Positions 27,199-36,323 of a DNA stretch of 64,000 bases are shown in pieces. A program made the position numbers and the translations under genes. The DNA comes from Mastigocoleus testarum BC008. GTDB lineage: Bacteria > Cyanobacteriota > Cyanobacteriia > Cyanobacteriales > Nostocaceae. Position 1 is the first letter of the stretch. Each line of letters begins with the position of its first letter. The notes under the pieces are model-generated. The model was not told the DNA's origin. It did not search any database and saw nothing but the letters and a program-made list of their open reading frames with translations. Where the stretch lies: positions 18,399-82,398 of the forward strand of contig NZ_LMTZ01000089.1 in the NCBI RefSeq assembly GCF_001456025.1, read 5' to 3'.

Positions 27199-27951
27199 CT
27201 AGGAAATCTCTTCAATGCTGACAATTTTGCCACTGGTACGATTGATCCGCTGAATTGTTGGTGTCATTTTAGTTGCGGAAACAATGTACTCAGTTGTGCT
27301 TTTACGGCGTGGGCTGTCAAATTTAGAACCTGTAACCAAAATCTTGAACCTTTTTTCGGTGCTAGCAGCACTGTTACTAGGCTTAATTTTGATACTAGAA
27401 TTAGCCGCAACCGAGTAAACTAACTTTGAGCCTTTAACAGCCTTAGAAGTTTCTGCAGCACCTCTTACAATTCCAAATATTCGGTTGTAAGAGATTTGTT
27501 TTTGCCCTACTTGGCTAATATTACCCCGGTAGAAGGGGACAATATTTTCGCCAAAAGCATCGGAATATTCAGCACTGTCGATGTAAGAGTCGATCTCAGC
27601 ATCGTATCCAGCTTCATTACAACGCCGGATATGTTCGGAAACTTCTGCTTGATCTTGGGGAGCGCGACCCAATAAATGCTTGAAGTTAAGTTCTACGAAG
27701 CGATAGGGTGCTGAAGTCTCAAAAAAGCGCGCCCGATACATATCAGATTTTGCAACAGCACGTACAAATTCCCGTACTGTAATAGCGCGATCACGTAATT
27801 GTGATTCAGCACTTACTAGCCGTTCGCTCTCCATCACATGAGCGTTACCTAAAACTTGCTTGTAGACGGAGCGAAAAACTAATTCTAATTCTTCCAAGGA
27901 ACTATTTTGCCATAGTTCCACAGTTGGATAATCCAATACTGTACTTGCCAT
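27199..27951 (-). CDS. cpeD: Phycoerythrin-associated rod linker CpeD
   Basis: 250 residues: linker domain (VYKQVLGNAHVMESERLVSAESQL to YIDSAEYSDAFGENIVPFYRG) and C-terminal CpcD-like domain (KRFKILVTGSKF to SGKIVSIEEIS). The N-terminus (MASTVLDYPTVELWQN) matches CpeD. It starts 38 bases after the cpeC stop codon, so the two genes are probably cotranscribed. Confidence 0.87.
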   Translation of the reverse strand: MASTVLDYPTVELWQNSSLEELELVFRSVYKQVLGNAHVMESERLVSAESQLRDRAITVREFVRAVAKSDMYRARFFETSAPYRFVELNFKHLLGRAPQDQAEVSEHIRRCNEAGYDAEIDSYIDSAEYSDAFGENIVPFYRGNISQVGQKQISYNRIFGIVRGAAETSKAVKGSKLVYSVAANSSIKIKPSNSAASTEKRFKILVTGSKFDSPRRKSTTEYIVSATKMTPTIQRINRTSGKIVSIEEIS

Positions 27952-27989
27952 TTCCTAATCTTCCCAAATTTAATTTGCAAACAGATCGT

Positions 27990-28859
27990 TTAGTTGATAG
28001 GAGTAATACTCGCGATTACGCCGCCCATCTTGTGAATCCGCTTGTATTCGTCCGAAAGCTTATCAAAGGGTACGATAAAGACTTGATTAGATCTGCGGAA
28101 CTTGGAAATCCGATTTACCGCTTTTGCTCGGTAGCCAGTAACCTCAATGCGATATGATTTACCATCAGCAGTTGCTCCAACACCATGACGGCTCCGAGAA
28201 CCAAGTGCTGGATTTTGGAAAGACCAACCGCTTGTAGCACCACTAGGTGGCACAATTGGGGTAGGAGTATTATTTATGACTAAAGAATTTAGTCTTGGCT
28301 TTTTACCAGCCAAATTACCTTTTAAATCGCTACTGGAAGCACCACGCAAAAGTTGGAACATGTGAGTAAACTCAACCATGCTCTGGCCGTTGCGGGTTTT
28401 ATAGCCACGAATGTAAGGTACAATGTATTCCCCGTAGGTGTCTTGGTACTCATCACTATCGAGGTAAGAATCTATCTCGTCCTCAAAGGTACCCGCATCC
28501 AAAATCGCACTGTGAGCTTTCATCTCGTCATAGCTATCAGGAGCGCGACCGAGAAGATGTTTGAAATTCAATTCAATAGCTCGATAGCGGGGACAGCTAT
28601 CAAAAAAGCGCGAACGGTACAAATCAGATTTTGCGACTTGACGTACAAATTCGCGAACGCTAATGTCTCCATTTTTTAATTGCGATTCAGGTACAGGCAA
28701 TCTTTCGCTTTCCATAACATAAGCGTTGCCTAAAACTTGCCTATAAACTGCTTTAATGATGATTTCTTTATCATCAGCAGAGCAACCAGGGCACATTTCA
28801 ACTCGGTCTGAATCCTCAAACAGAGCTACCCCGAGTCTAGATGCTGGTCCGAAAGCCAT
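27990..28859 (-). CDS. cpeC: Phycoerythrin-associated rod linker CpeC
   Basis: 289 residues. The N-terminus MAFGPASRLGVALFED, the linker domain with VYRQVLGNAYVMESERLPVPESQL and IDSYLDSDEYQDTYGEYIVPYIRGYKT, and a C-terminal CpcD-like domain (YRIEVTGYRAKAVNRISKFRRS to MGGVIASITPIN) closely match CpeC. CpeC links the phycoerythrin hexamer nearest the phycocyanin part of the rod. It is the first gene of the minus-strand linker series. The structural genes cpeBA are not in the window. Confidence 0.9.
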   Translation of the reverse strand: MAFGPASRLGVALFEDSDRVEMCPGCSADDKEIIIKAVYRQVLGNAYVMESERLPVPESQLKNGDISVREFVRQVAKSDLYRSRFFDSCPRYRAIELNFKHLLGRAPDSYDEMKAHSAILDAGTFEDEIDSYLDSDEYQDTYGEYIVPYIRGYKTRNGQSMVEFTHMFQLLRGASSSDLKGNLAGKKPRLNSLVINNTPTPIVPPSGATSGWSFQNPALGSRSRHGVGATADGKSYRIEVTGYRAKAVNRISKFRRSNQVFIVPFDKLSDEYKRIHKMGGVIASITPIN

Positions 28860-29246
28860 TCAAACTATCTCCCAGTTAATAACGGTGTTTTCTTGAGAAA
28901 GTATTACAAAAATGCGAACAAACTTCATATATCGAAACAAAATCCCAGAATTAATATTCTGAAAAAACACTATAGTAACGATAATTTTAGTTTTTGAAGC
29001 TATTCACATCTTTCTTTTCCTTTTTAATTCTTATACGACGTCGAAGCTATATTTATTAAAAATTATTAATTTTAATGATGCTTTTACATATTAATTTAAT
29101 TTTTTGAAAGACAAGAAAGGTGAAAGTGCCAAACAACCCTCCTGAACACCATGGAAGATATAGCCCTAGATTAATAATTTAGACTTATGCTGGGTTCCAA
29201 ATTAATAAGATAAATAAAGAAACATTTCCAGTTTATAACTGTTTAC
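28860..29246 (-). promoter_or_regulatory. Upstream region of the cpeC operon
   Basis: 387 AT-rich bases between the ankyrin gene (same strand) and cpeC, so the cpe linker promoter should be here. I searched by eye for the regulatory direct repeats known upstream of other cpeC operons and found none I would defend. Confidence 0.4.
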
Positions 29247-29942
29247 TTATTCTTTAGCTCCAGCACGTTTTAATAATTCAATTGTTGCAAAAGATGCAGC
29301 ATTTTTTGCTTCCTTTAAAGCAGTACTTCCCCAACGATTTCGAGCACTTACATCTGCACCATTTTCCAGTAATACTGCAACTGTTGCAGTCGCCCCCCGT
29401 GCTGCTGCCATCATCAAAGGTGTCCAACCAACAACATTTGCCGTATTTACATAAGCACCATAATCAATTAGAGTTTGAGTTGTGTATGCGTGGCCGTTCT
29501 CGGCTGCTAAGTACAAAGCTGTATCGCCAATAAAATTAGTGACATTTATGTCTGCGCCCCATGCAATTAGTAATTCCACTAATTCTGTATGTCCTTGGCG
29601 CGCAAGTGACATTAAAGCAGTTTCTCCATAGTGGTTCGTGACACTAATATCTGCACCTTTATGAACTAATGCTGCCACTATATCTGGGTAATTTGATTCT
29701 GCAGCATAGAGTACGGCTGTATAGTCAGAATCATTTTTGATATTTACGTCTGCATCAGCAGCCAGCAAATGATGCACTATATTTAAGTAACCTTCGGAAG
29801 CCGCCATCATCAAAGCAGTTGTTTTCCCCCGACCCGAGGCATTCACATCAACACCTTCAGACAATAAAATATTTACTTTCTCAATATCACCTCGAATTGC
29901 AGCTAAAATCAGTTGCTCGTTTGCCGGTATAGATTCATCCAC
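29247..29942 (-). CDS. Ankyrin-repeat protein
   Basis: 231 residues composed almost wholly of about six ankyrin repeats of 33 residues (for example GYLNIVHHLLAADADVNIKNDSDYT split across repeats, then GHTELVELLIAWGADIN and GATATVAVLLENGADVSARN). No signal peptide or membrane segment is visible, so it is probably a cytosolic scaffold that binds another protein. It lies between the cpe linker operon and the divergent cpcL gene. A role in antenna assembly is only inferred from position. Confidence 0.9.
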   Translation of the reverse strand: MDESIPANEQLILAAIRGDIEKVNILLSEGVDVNASGRGKTTALMMAASEGYLNIVHHLLAADADVNIKNDSDYTAVLYAAESNYPDIVAALVHKGADISVTNHYGETALMSLARQGHTELVELLIAWGADINVTNFIGDTALYLAAENGHAYTTQTLIDYGAYVNTANVVGWTPLMMAAARGATATVAVLLENGADVSARNRWGSTALKEAKNAASFATIELLKRAGAKE

Positions 29943-30294
29943 TAGTAAAAACCCCCAAGGGCAAAATCCCTAAATACTATCCCCATCAGTCACTAGTAAC
30001 TTTTAGGACAAGTAGAAAGGATTTGATACGTGCTACCTGTTATAGCACCACCCACTTCAGGAAGGTAGACTAATAAAATTTTATTGAAAATTTTCAACGA
30101 TGCCATTCGGCTCAACTTCCCGATTTTACAATGAAACAATATTACAGATTATTGCTAGTATAGAAAAAAAGATTGCTAAATCTTCTAGGCTAAATATTAA
30201 TAGAGCAATTGTCATTTAACTGTTTGCTGGTACGCTAATTGTCATTTGCTTCTTGTCTCCTAGTTAACCTACATACACTTAGAGATGCACTGAT
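29943..30294. promoter_or_regulatory. Divergent promoter region ankyrin/cpcL
   Basis: 352 bases between divergent starts. It contains repeated CTGTTTGCTGGTACGCTAATTGTCATTT-like words (GTCATTT occurs twice near 30213 and 30241). No defined promoter elements were assigned. Confidence 0.35.
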
Positions 30295-31035
30295 ATGGCT
30301 ATACCCTTATTAGATTATCCCGCTTCATCCCAAAATCAACGCGTACCTGGATTTGAGATCCCAGGTGATGAGCAACCAAGGATTTACAGTACTGATAATC
30401 TGCCATCGTTATCAGATATGGATGATTTGATCTTGGCAGCTTATCGCCAAATCTTTAACGAACAACAACTGATTGCTAGCAACCGCCAAACTTCACTGGA
30501 ATCCCAATTGCGGGCTGGTCAAATCACCGTTAAAGACTTTATTCGTGGATTGGCTACTTCCGATGTTTTCCGGAGCCGAAATTACAACACAAATAACAAC
30601 TATCGCTTCGTACAAATGTGTATCCAAAGAATTTTGGGGCGCGAAGTATACGACGAACGCGAAAAACTTGCTTGGTCTATAGTGCTAGCAACTAAGGGGC
30701 TGAGAGGTTTTATCGATGATTTACTCAATAGTGACGAATATTTAAGTAATTTTGGTTATACGACAATTCCTTATCAAAGACGGCGGATTTTGCCGCAGCG
30801 CAACCAAGGAGAACTACCTTTTGCCCGTATGGCTCGTTATGACAGTTTTTACCGCGACAAGTTACCTCCCAGTAGCGGCAAGATGTTGAGTATTTACGAC
30901 CCATACGCACCTTTTAATTTTGAAAAATTTATTCAAGAGATCGATCTTAAAAGAGTTGCAGGAGTATTGCTACTGTTCGCAGGAGTCGCAGTATTGACTT
31001 TACTCATCAGTTACGGAGCTAATACTGGAGTATAA
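30295..31035 (+). CDS. cpcL: Membrane-anchored rod linker CpcL (CpcG2 type)
   Basis: 246 residues. The N-terminus MAIPLLDYPASSQNQRVPGF and linker domain (YRQIFNEQQLIASNRQTSLESQLRAG split, LLNSDEYLSNFGY) are CpcG-like. Instead of the CpcG core-binding tail, it ends in a hydrophobic helix at about 219-241 (VAGVLLLFAGVAVLTLLISYG). This C-terminal transmembrane segment defines CpcL, which anchors core-less rods to the thylakoid membrane and photosystem I. It is followed after 141 bases by cpcG on the same strand. Confidence 0.9.
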   Translation: MAIPLLDYPASSQNQRVPGFEIPGDEQPRIYSTDNLPSLSDMDDLILAAYRQIFNEQQLIASNRQTSLESQLRAGQITVKDFIRGLATSDVFRSRNYNTNNNYRFVQMCIQRILGREVYDEREKLAWSIVLATKGLRGFIDDLLNSDEYLSNFGYTTIPYQRRRILPQRNQGELPFARMARYDSFYRDKLPPSSGKMLSIYDPYAPFNFEKFIQEIDLKRVAGVLLLFAGVAVLTLLISYGANTGV

Positions 31036-31052
31036 TTTTAAACAGATAGAAG

Positions 31053-31074
31053 CTTAACTGGATGCACAGTTAAG
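31053..31074 (+). terminator. Hairpin between cpcL and cpcG
   Basis: CTTAACT at 31053-31059 pairs with AGTTAAG at 31068-31074 around an 8-base loop, 17 bases after the cpcL stop. It has no long T tract. It may attenuate or protect transcripts and let the two paralogues be expressed at different levels. Confidence 0.4.
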
Positions 31075-31176
31075 TTTCGTTAACTTTTATCATAATTATA
31101 AGTTTATGTTACTAATGCTCCCTTAAGATGTGATTGAAAGTTATAAATTTTAATTAAGAAAATGGGGGTATAAAGC

Positions 31177-31947
31177 GTGTCAATTCCTCTATTGGGTTAT
31201 GCTCCTTCATCTCAAAACCAGCGGGTAGCTGGCTACGTACAAGCAGGTGACGATCAGCCCAAAGTTTATTCGACAGAAAATCTGCTTTCAGTATCCGACA
31301 TGGATAATTTGATTGAAGCAGCTTATCGTCAAATGTTTTTCCATGCTTTTGCATCTGACCGCGAGCGCTTTTTAGAATCCCAACTTCGGAGCGGACAAAT
31401 TACAGTTAGAGATTTTATTCGCGGTCTAGTACTTTCTGATACTTTTAAAAGAAGCTTTTACAACCTCAATAGCAACTACCGCTTTGTAGAGCAATGCGTA
31501 CAAAGAGTTTTAGGCAGAGATGTTTATAGCGAACGCGAAAAAATTGCTTGGTCAATTGTGGTTGCGACCAAAGGTATAAAAGGTTTTGTAGATGAGTTAC
31601 TTGATAGTGACGAGTATTTAGATAACTTTGGTTACGATACTGTTCCCTATCAGCGACGTCGCTCATTACCTGGACGAGCAGAAGGTGAAAGACCTTTCAA
31701 TATTCAATCTCCCCGTTACGATGATTACTATCGTGCCAAATTGGGCTTCCCCCAAATTGTTTGGCAAAACGAAATCCGTCGTTTTACTCCCCAGGAGAAA
31801 AAAGCAAAAGCAGGAGATCCATCCTTGTTTATGAATATGGCATTGGGTGTAAATGCTCAGGGTAATCCTCCCCAAAGAATTTCTCCGTTTAACATTGATA
31901 TCGCTAAATCCGTTCCCTATCGCAGAACAACATCAAATAAGGTTTAA
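31177..31947 (+). CDS. cpcG: Phycobilisome rod-core linker CpcG
   Basis: 256 residues from a GTG start. MSIPLLGYAPSSQNQRVAGY, ESQLRSGQITVRDFIRGL, RVLGRDVYSEREKIAWSIVV and LLDSDEYLDNFGYDTVPYQRR are CpcG motifs. The C-terminal tail (FTPQEKKAKAGDPSLFMNMA then ISPFNIDIAKSVPYRR) is the allophycocyanin-core-binding type and is hydrophilic, unlike CpcL. CpcG attaches rods to the core. GGGGGT lies about 9 bases upstream as a possible ribosome-binding site and supports the GTG. No ATG gives the full conserved N-terminus. Confidence 0.92.
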   Translation: MSIPLLGYAPSSQNQRVAGYVQAGDDQPKVYSTENLLSVSDMDNLIEAAYRQMFFHAFASDRERFLESQLRSGQITVRDFIRGLVLSDTFKRSFYNLNSNYRFVEQCVQRVLGRDVYSEREKIAWSIVVATKGIKGFVDELLDSDEYLDNFGYDTVPYQRRRSLPGRAEGERPFNIQSPRYDDYYRAKLGFPQIVWQNEIRRFTPQEKKAKAGDPSLFMNMALGVNAQGNPPQRISPFNIDIAKSVPYRRTTSNKV

Positions 31948-32329
31948 TTCATTTGTTTAAGCAAATTTAGATTCTTAGTGTGACATAACAATTTGGAATC
32001 TAAATATTTAGTCATTAGTCATCGATCATTAGTTACAGGACTTTGATTAAAAAGTTTTTGCTAATGATCGCAGACTAATGATTCTTGTTTTTATTATCAT
32101 TTGTCAATGACGAATCCTCATAACATTAAGTATGCGGGTCAGGAAGTAATAATTTTCTAGAAAGGGAATGGGGACAGGGAACAGCGCGACTACCCCGCAA
32201 CAACGCAATTGGTCGGTCATCCGGTGCAGCAACTACCCCGCAGGATGGTAAAGAGTCGCAAGATGGGGAACGGAAAACAAAATAACACCCTTATCCAGAA
32301 ATGTAGTGGGATAAAATCAGCTATTGTTT
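31948..32329. other. Intergenic region after cpcG
   Basis: 382 bases between convergent cpcG and the pseudouridine synthase gene. It holds the inverted repeat at 32012-32081. Further on it holds a GC-richer patch with two copies of AACTACCCCGCA-like sequence near 32190 and 32231, possibly a dispersed repeat. Confidence 0.5.
32012..32081. terminator. 21-bp inverted repeat downstream of cpcG
   Basis: The arm at 32012-32032 (TCATTAGTC..CGATCATTAG) and the arm at 32061-32081 pair over 21 positions with two mismatches. The loop is 28 bases. It lies 65 bases after the cpcG stop. It may end cpcG transcription or be a mobile palindromic repeat. Confidence 0.5.
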
Positions 32330-33262
32330 TCAAGTAAAAGCAACTCTTTTTTGCAAAACAGTTAAAAGTTTTGTAAACTGTTCTGGTAAGGGAGCGCAAA
32401 ATTCCATCCACTCTTGAGATATAGGATGTATTAGCTTAAGTCGCCAAGCATGCAAGGCTTGTCCGGTAAGATTTACTTTCAGCGAACGACCGGAACCATA
32501 AATTGGATCGCCAACGATTGGATGTCCGATATGAGTACTATGAACGCGAATTTGATGAGTGCGTCCGGTTTCTAACTGGAAGTGTATTAGTGTAAAATTA
32601 CCTAAACGTTCTTTAATTTGCCAGTGAGTAATAGCTTCCCGTCCACCCTTCTCCACAGAGACAACAGCCATTTTTTTGCGATCAACCGGATGACGACCTA
32701 TGGGCAAATTAACAGTACCATCGCTCTGGGAAGGTGCACCATAAACTACCCCCAAATATTCTCTTCGTGCAGTTTTAGCTTTAAGTTGGGCTTGTAGGCG
32801 CTGATGGGCTAATTCTGTTTTCGCAATTGCGATCGCACCTGTGGTATCTTTGTCTAAGCGATGCACAATACCCGGACGTTGCACTCCTCCAATACCTGGT
32901 AGATTGGGACAGTGTGCCAAAATAGCATTTACCAAAGTACCATCAGGATGACCTGGTGCAGGATGGACTACCAATCCAGCTGGCTTATTGAGAATCAGTA
33001 TTTGATCGTCCTCATAAAGTATATTTAGAGGAATACTTTCTGGTTTTAATTCTAAAGGTGCAGGAGGAGGTATTTCCAAATTTATCTTGTCTTTAAGCTT
33101 AACAATCGTTTTCTTTGAATTGCAGATTTGATGGTTTAATTGAACATTTCCTTGTTCTATAAGTTGTTGAATTCGAGAACGTGAAAGTTCTGGTAAGGCT
33201 TGGGAAAGATAGCGATCTAAGCGCAGGTTTTCTTGTTCGACTTCGAGATTAACTTTATTCAC
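32330..33262 (-). CDS. RluD-family pseudouridine synthase
   Basis: 310 residues. An N-terminal S4 RNA-binding domain (RLDRYLSQALPELSRSRIQQL, about 13-33) is followed by the RluA/RluD catalytic domain with the key motif GIVHRLDKDTTGAIAIAK, whose Asp is the nucleophile. HQIRVHSTHIGHPIVGDPIYG is also present. It isomerises uridines in 23S rRNA. By architecture it is RluD-like (helix 69), but the exact target was not determined. It has a divergent upstream spacer of 565 bases. Confidence 0.93.
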   Translation of the reverse strand: MNKVNLEVEQENLRLDRYLSQALPELSRSRIQQLIEQGNVQLNHQICNSKKTIVKLKDKINLEIPPPAPLELKPESIPLNILYEDDQILILNKPAGLVVHPAPGHPDGTLVNAILAHCPNLPGIGGVQRPGIVHRLDKDTTGAIAIAKTELAHQRLQAQLKAKTARREYLGVVYGAPSQSDGTVNLPIGRHPVDRKKMAVVSVEKGGREAITHWQIKERLGNFTLIHFQLETGRTHQIRVHSTHIGHPIVGDPIYGSGRSLKVNLTGQALHAWRLKLIHPISQEWMEFCAPLPEQFTKLLTVLQKRVAFT

Positions 33263-33827
33263 ACTTTCTTAAGAGAGGATGGGAAAATTGTAATAAAAAT
33301 GTCCTAACTCACAAAACTCAGATAAATAATGAATTCCAATGAAGTTATGCTAATTGTCTGTTGATATTTTATCCTGTACAAAATTCAAATTTACACACAT
33401 AAAATAAACAAATTTAGCTTTTTGTTTGTGACAGCTGATGAACTGCAATGATAATACTTTTTAAATTTAAGTTAATAGGGTAACAATTTCTCAAAAAGAT
33501 ATAACCAAATATAGTGCTGTATTTTCTTCTGGAAATTTTTTTTATTTCATGCTCTCTGTAAAATAAAACATAAATTTTTAACTACAGATATTCATCAATC
33601 GCCTTACCTCATTGCCAAGACTCAGATCAAATAAATTTATCATCTTCTGTAAATTTTGTTTAAAATTATCTACCAATAGTTGGAATAGTTCTTAAATAGT
33701 CCCGATCTGCCTTATTTTGCTTGTATTTATATGGGAACAAGGAAGTAAAGTAAATTTTCTTAGTTTTCAAGATGCGGTTTGCTAGTGATCGAGCTTATAA
33801 AAGTACAGTACTAATGTCAATTGAGTT
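33263..33827. other. Intergenic region upstream of the small HEAT protein gene
   Basis: 565 AT-rich bases between divergent genes. No ORF, tRNA or clear hairpin was seen. It is likely to contain the promoters of both flanking genes. Confidence 0.4.
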
Positions 33828-34523
33828 ATGAACAGTATTTGCTCGAACAACTTCCAAGCACAATTCAAGAAAGCTGTAGCAATTTCAAAACAGCAATCAT
33901 CTGTTTTAATTACGGGATTTCTAACGCTGTCTATATTATCGCCAATACTTCCCATAACAGCTAGCTTGGCAGAACAAAAAAACCAGGTTCAAGTTTTACC
34001 AACACAAAATTCCAATACTTCCAAAGTTCAAATTGTTAATCTTAATGATGTTGTGTCGACTTTAGTTGGAATCCTTAAAGATAAAAATATCGAAGCCCGT
34101 GTAAATGCTATTCGTGCTTTAGGTGGTATGGGTAACCAGGCTCAAACTGCTGTTCCAGACCTGGTGATAGCCTTAAAAGACAAAAAACCTCGCGTTCGTT
34201 ACAGTGCAGCGATCGCTCTTGCAAACATTGGTTCTGAATTTAAAGGAGCACAATTCAAAACTACTTTACCCTTTATAATTGCAGCTTTAAATCATGAATC
34301 CCAATTACTGCGCTCAGACGCTGCTTCTGCTCTAACGAACATTGGTCATAAATTCAAACAAAAAGCTTCAAAACTATCTAAGTCGGATCTGGAACAAATA
34401 ATTACCAATTTTGACAAAGCTTTGGAAGCACTTGAAAAATTTCAATCAAACTTTTCTCGTACCACTATCCAGAGTGTACGCAGTTCCAGAGATGCTTTGC
34501 AGCAAGAAAGAAATCGACGTTAA
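33828..34523 (+). CDS. Exported HEAT-repeat protein
   Basis: 231 residues. A signal-peptide-like stretch (about 26-48, LITGFLTLSILSPILPITASLA) is followed by about three HEAT/PBS-lyase repeats (IEARVNAIRALGGMGNQAQ, VRYSAAIALANIG, LLRSDAASALTNIGHKF). The C-terminal part (KASKLSKSDLEQIITNFDKA and following) aligns by eye with EASKLSSSKLAHVISDFEPV of the HEAT-NACHT protein at 12.6-15.1 kb. It therefore looks like a stand-alone relative of that protein's outer half. No NTPase or membrane helix follows. Its function is unknown. Confidence 0.85.
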   Translation: MNSICSNNFQAQFKKAVAISKQQSSVLITGFLTLSILSPILPITASLAEQKNQVQVLPTQNSNTSKVQIVNLNDVVSTLVGILKDKNIEARVNAIRALGGMGNQAQTAVPDLVIALKDKKPRVRYSAAIALANIGSEFKGAQFKTTLPFIIAALNHESQLLRSDAASALTNIGHKFKQKASKLSKSDLEQIITNFDKALEALEKFQSNFSRTTIQSVRSSRDALQQERNRR

Positions 34524-36323
34524 ATAATATCTAATGAGGTTTTTATTTACATAACTTATATATTGATAACTAAATTTTCTCATATGAATAGCCTATTGAG
34601 TATCAATTTACTCATTGGCAGATGAAGATATCCTGAGAAGTAATCTTCTCTGTCTAGTTCAAAGCATTCCTTGAATTACAGGACATTATCTTAGATCAGA
34701 CATTTTTTTTCGTTAGCCTAAGCGACTTCACAACAAATAAACGTTTGGACTAAAATATACTGAAAATTCTGTTTAAGAAACTGATCAATATTTTTGTTCA
34801 GGTTTTCAAACCCAAATAGTAAGGTGCAGTTTTAAATAATAAGCTCCAATTGCAGTCAACGCAAAGCATTCACTTAATGCAATTAACATTAGGGCTTATC
34901 ATCTAAGGAATTAAAATACACATAAAAAAAATATTAATACTGAACACAAAGTATTTTAAATAACAGTTATATACTTGCTGTTTATCAGTGATTTATAAAG
35001 TTTTATAATCACTATTTAGTGATTAATTTATCACCATTCAACTAGGTCTATAAAATTAATCCAAAAATAAATCTATATAAATTTTGGCACTTATGATTTT
35101 GAAAGAATAGTAATAATTTAAGGTAATAAATGATTCAGTCAAAATATGAGTTGTTTAGAATTATAATTCTTAAAGTATTACCTTTATTCGCTTTCAAGGA
35201 CGAATCTCAAATGTAGTAAATGATAAAACTTTATGAAAATAGTGTAAATTCATACTTTATGTCTTTAAAGATAAATTCGAGATATCTCAAGTATTAAAAC
35301 TTTTTGTATATAAAAATACGGTAAAACTTCGTTTTCGCTGAGAAGAATTAAACTACAATATAAACGTTGATGACAATAATCATACAATCACTGAGAATGA
35401 GTTAATTATAGTTTTATTAAGTGCTTATACTTAAAACATAAATAATTCAATGATTATTTAAAAATACAATAAACTAATATGTGACCGCTCCGATCTTTTT
35501 CAAAGATTGGGGATAAAATTTATATTTATCCCTAACTTTTTTTAGGATTTTATAGTAATCTGTATCATAGAAACCATGTTGTATGGCATCTACTGACAGT
35601 CTGAAATAATGAATGTTTAAGGCTATGACTAAACGAATTGTGTGTTTTGGATTAACTTGCTTTTGAAAACAGGTCCTTGTTTAGATTTTCGGATACAAAA
35701 GTATTTTGGGGTTAAGTTTCTTTCTCCTACCTCTCAAAACTTACGTATGATTGTAAAATTTGTTGGGGGTTGAGCAGAATTAATAGTTAGTAGAAATTCG
35801 TACTACAACTAATATTGTGTAACCTGTGTACGTCAGTTATTAGTTAAATACTTTTGATAAAATTACTTCCGAACTAAATTATTCCTGATAAATTTGCAAT
35901 TGTACCTGCTGTGTTTTTCGCAAACATTAGGATGAACAATTAATTCAGATATTTTTCTTGAAGCCTTCGCAGCCTGCAATCTTAATATTTTATTCACGGG
36001 GTTTATTCACGGGGAGTAATGAAAATATCACGTATATCCCAGCAATATTGAATTTAATTTGGGATTATATTTAGGTATAAAATTTCTCAAATTAAAATTT
36101 TGAGTATTGTTCTTTTAAGTAGTAAATTACCGCATTGGAGTTTAAATTGAGAACTCACCCTCCACACACATTTCTATTATAAATACATGAAAGGTCAATT
36201 TTGTAGCAAATATAGTTTAATAAATATTTCTTTACTACAATTTAAGACTTTCATCTTAATAAAGTTATCAGCAACATAAATAGAAAGATTACTCACTTGC
36301 GCTTTAATAATTGAGTTATATCA
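34524..36323. other. 1.8-kb AT-rich non-coding region upstream of pixG
   Basis: The longest gene-free stretch of the window. It has no ORF of 60 codons or more and no tRNA. Three successive hairpins lie at 35490-35546, and a tandem TTTATTCACGGGG direct repeat lies near 35989-36015. The region may include a long pix leader, small RNAs or decayed genes. None can be shown from sequence alone. Confidence 0.5.
35490..35546. other. Cluster of three overlapping hairpins
   Basis: CCGATCTTT/AAAGATTGG (35490-35510, one wobble), GGGATAAA/TTTATCCC (about 35510-35532) and CCTAA/TTAGG (35531-35546) are adjacent stems that share edge bases. They could be alternative structures of an RNA, or terminators. 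They are the only strong secondary structure in the 1.8-kb gap. Confidence 0.45.

Noticed and set aside
28353..28679. 108-codon plus-strand ORF inside cpeC
   Set aside because: Antisense to a conserved linker domain. Its length follows from the codon bias of cpeC.
35625..35666. Short frame MTKRIVCFGLTCF in the pixG upstream gap, reminiscent of the start of an SGNH-type hydrolase
   Set aside because: Only 13 codons before a stop, and no continuation in other frames that I could follow. This is too little to call a pseudogene.
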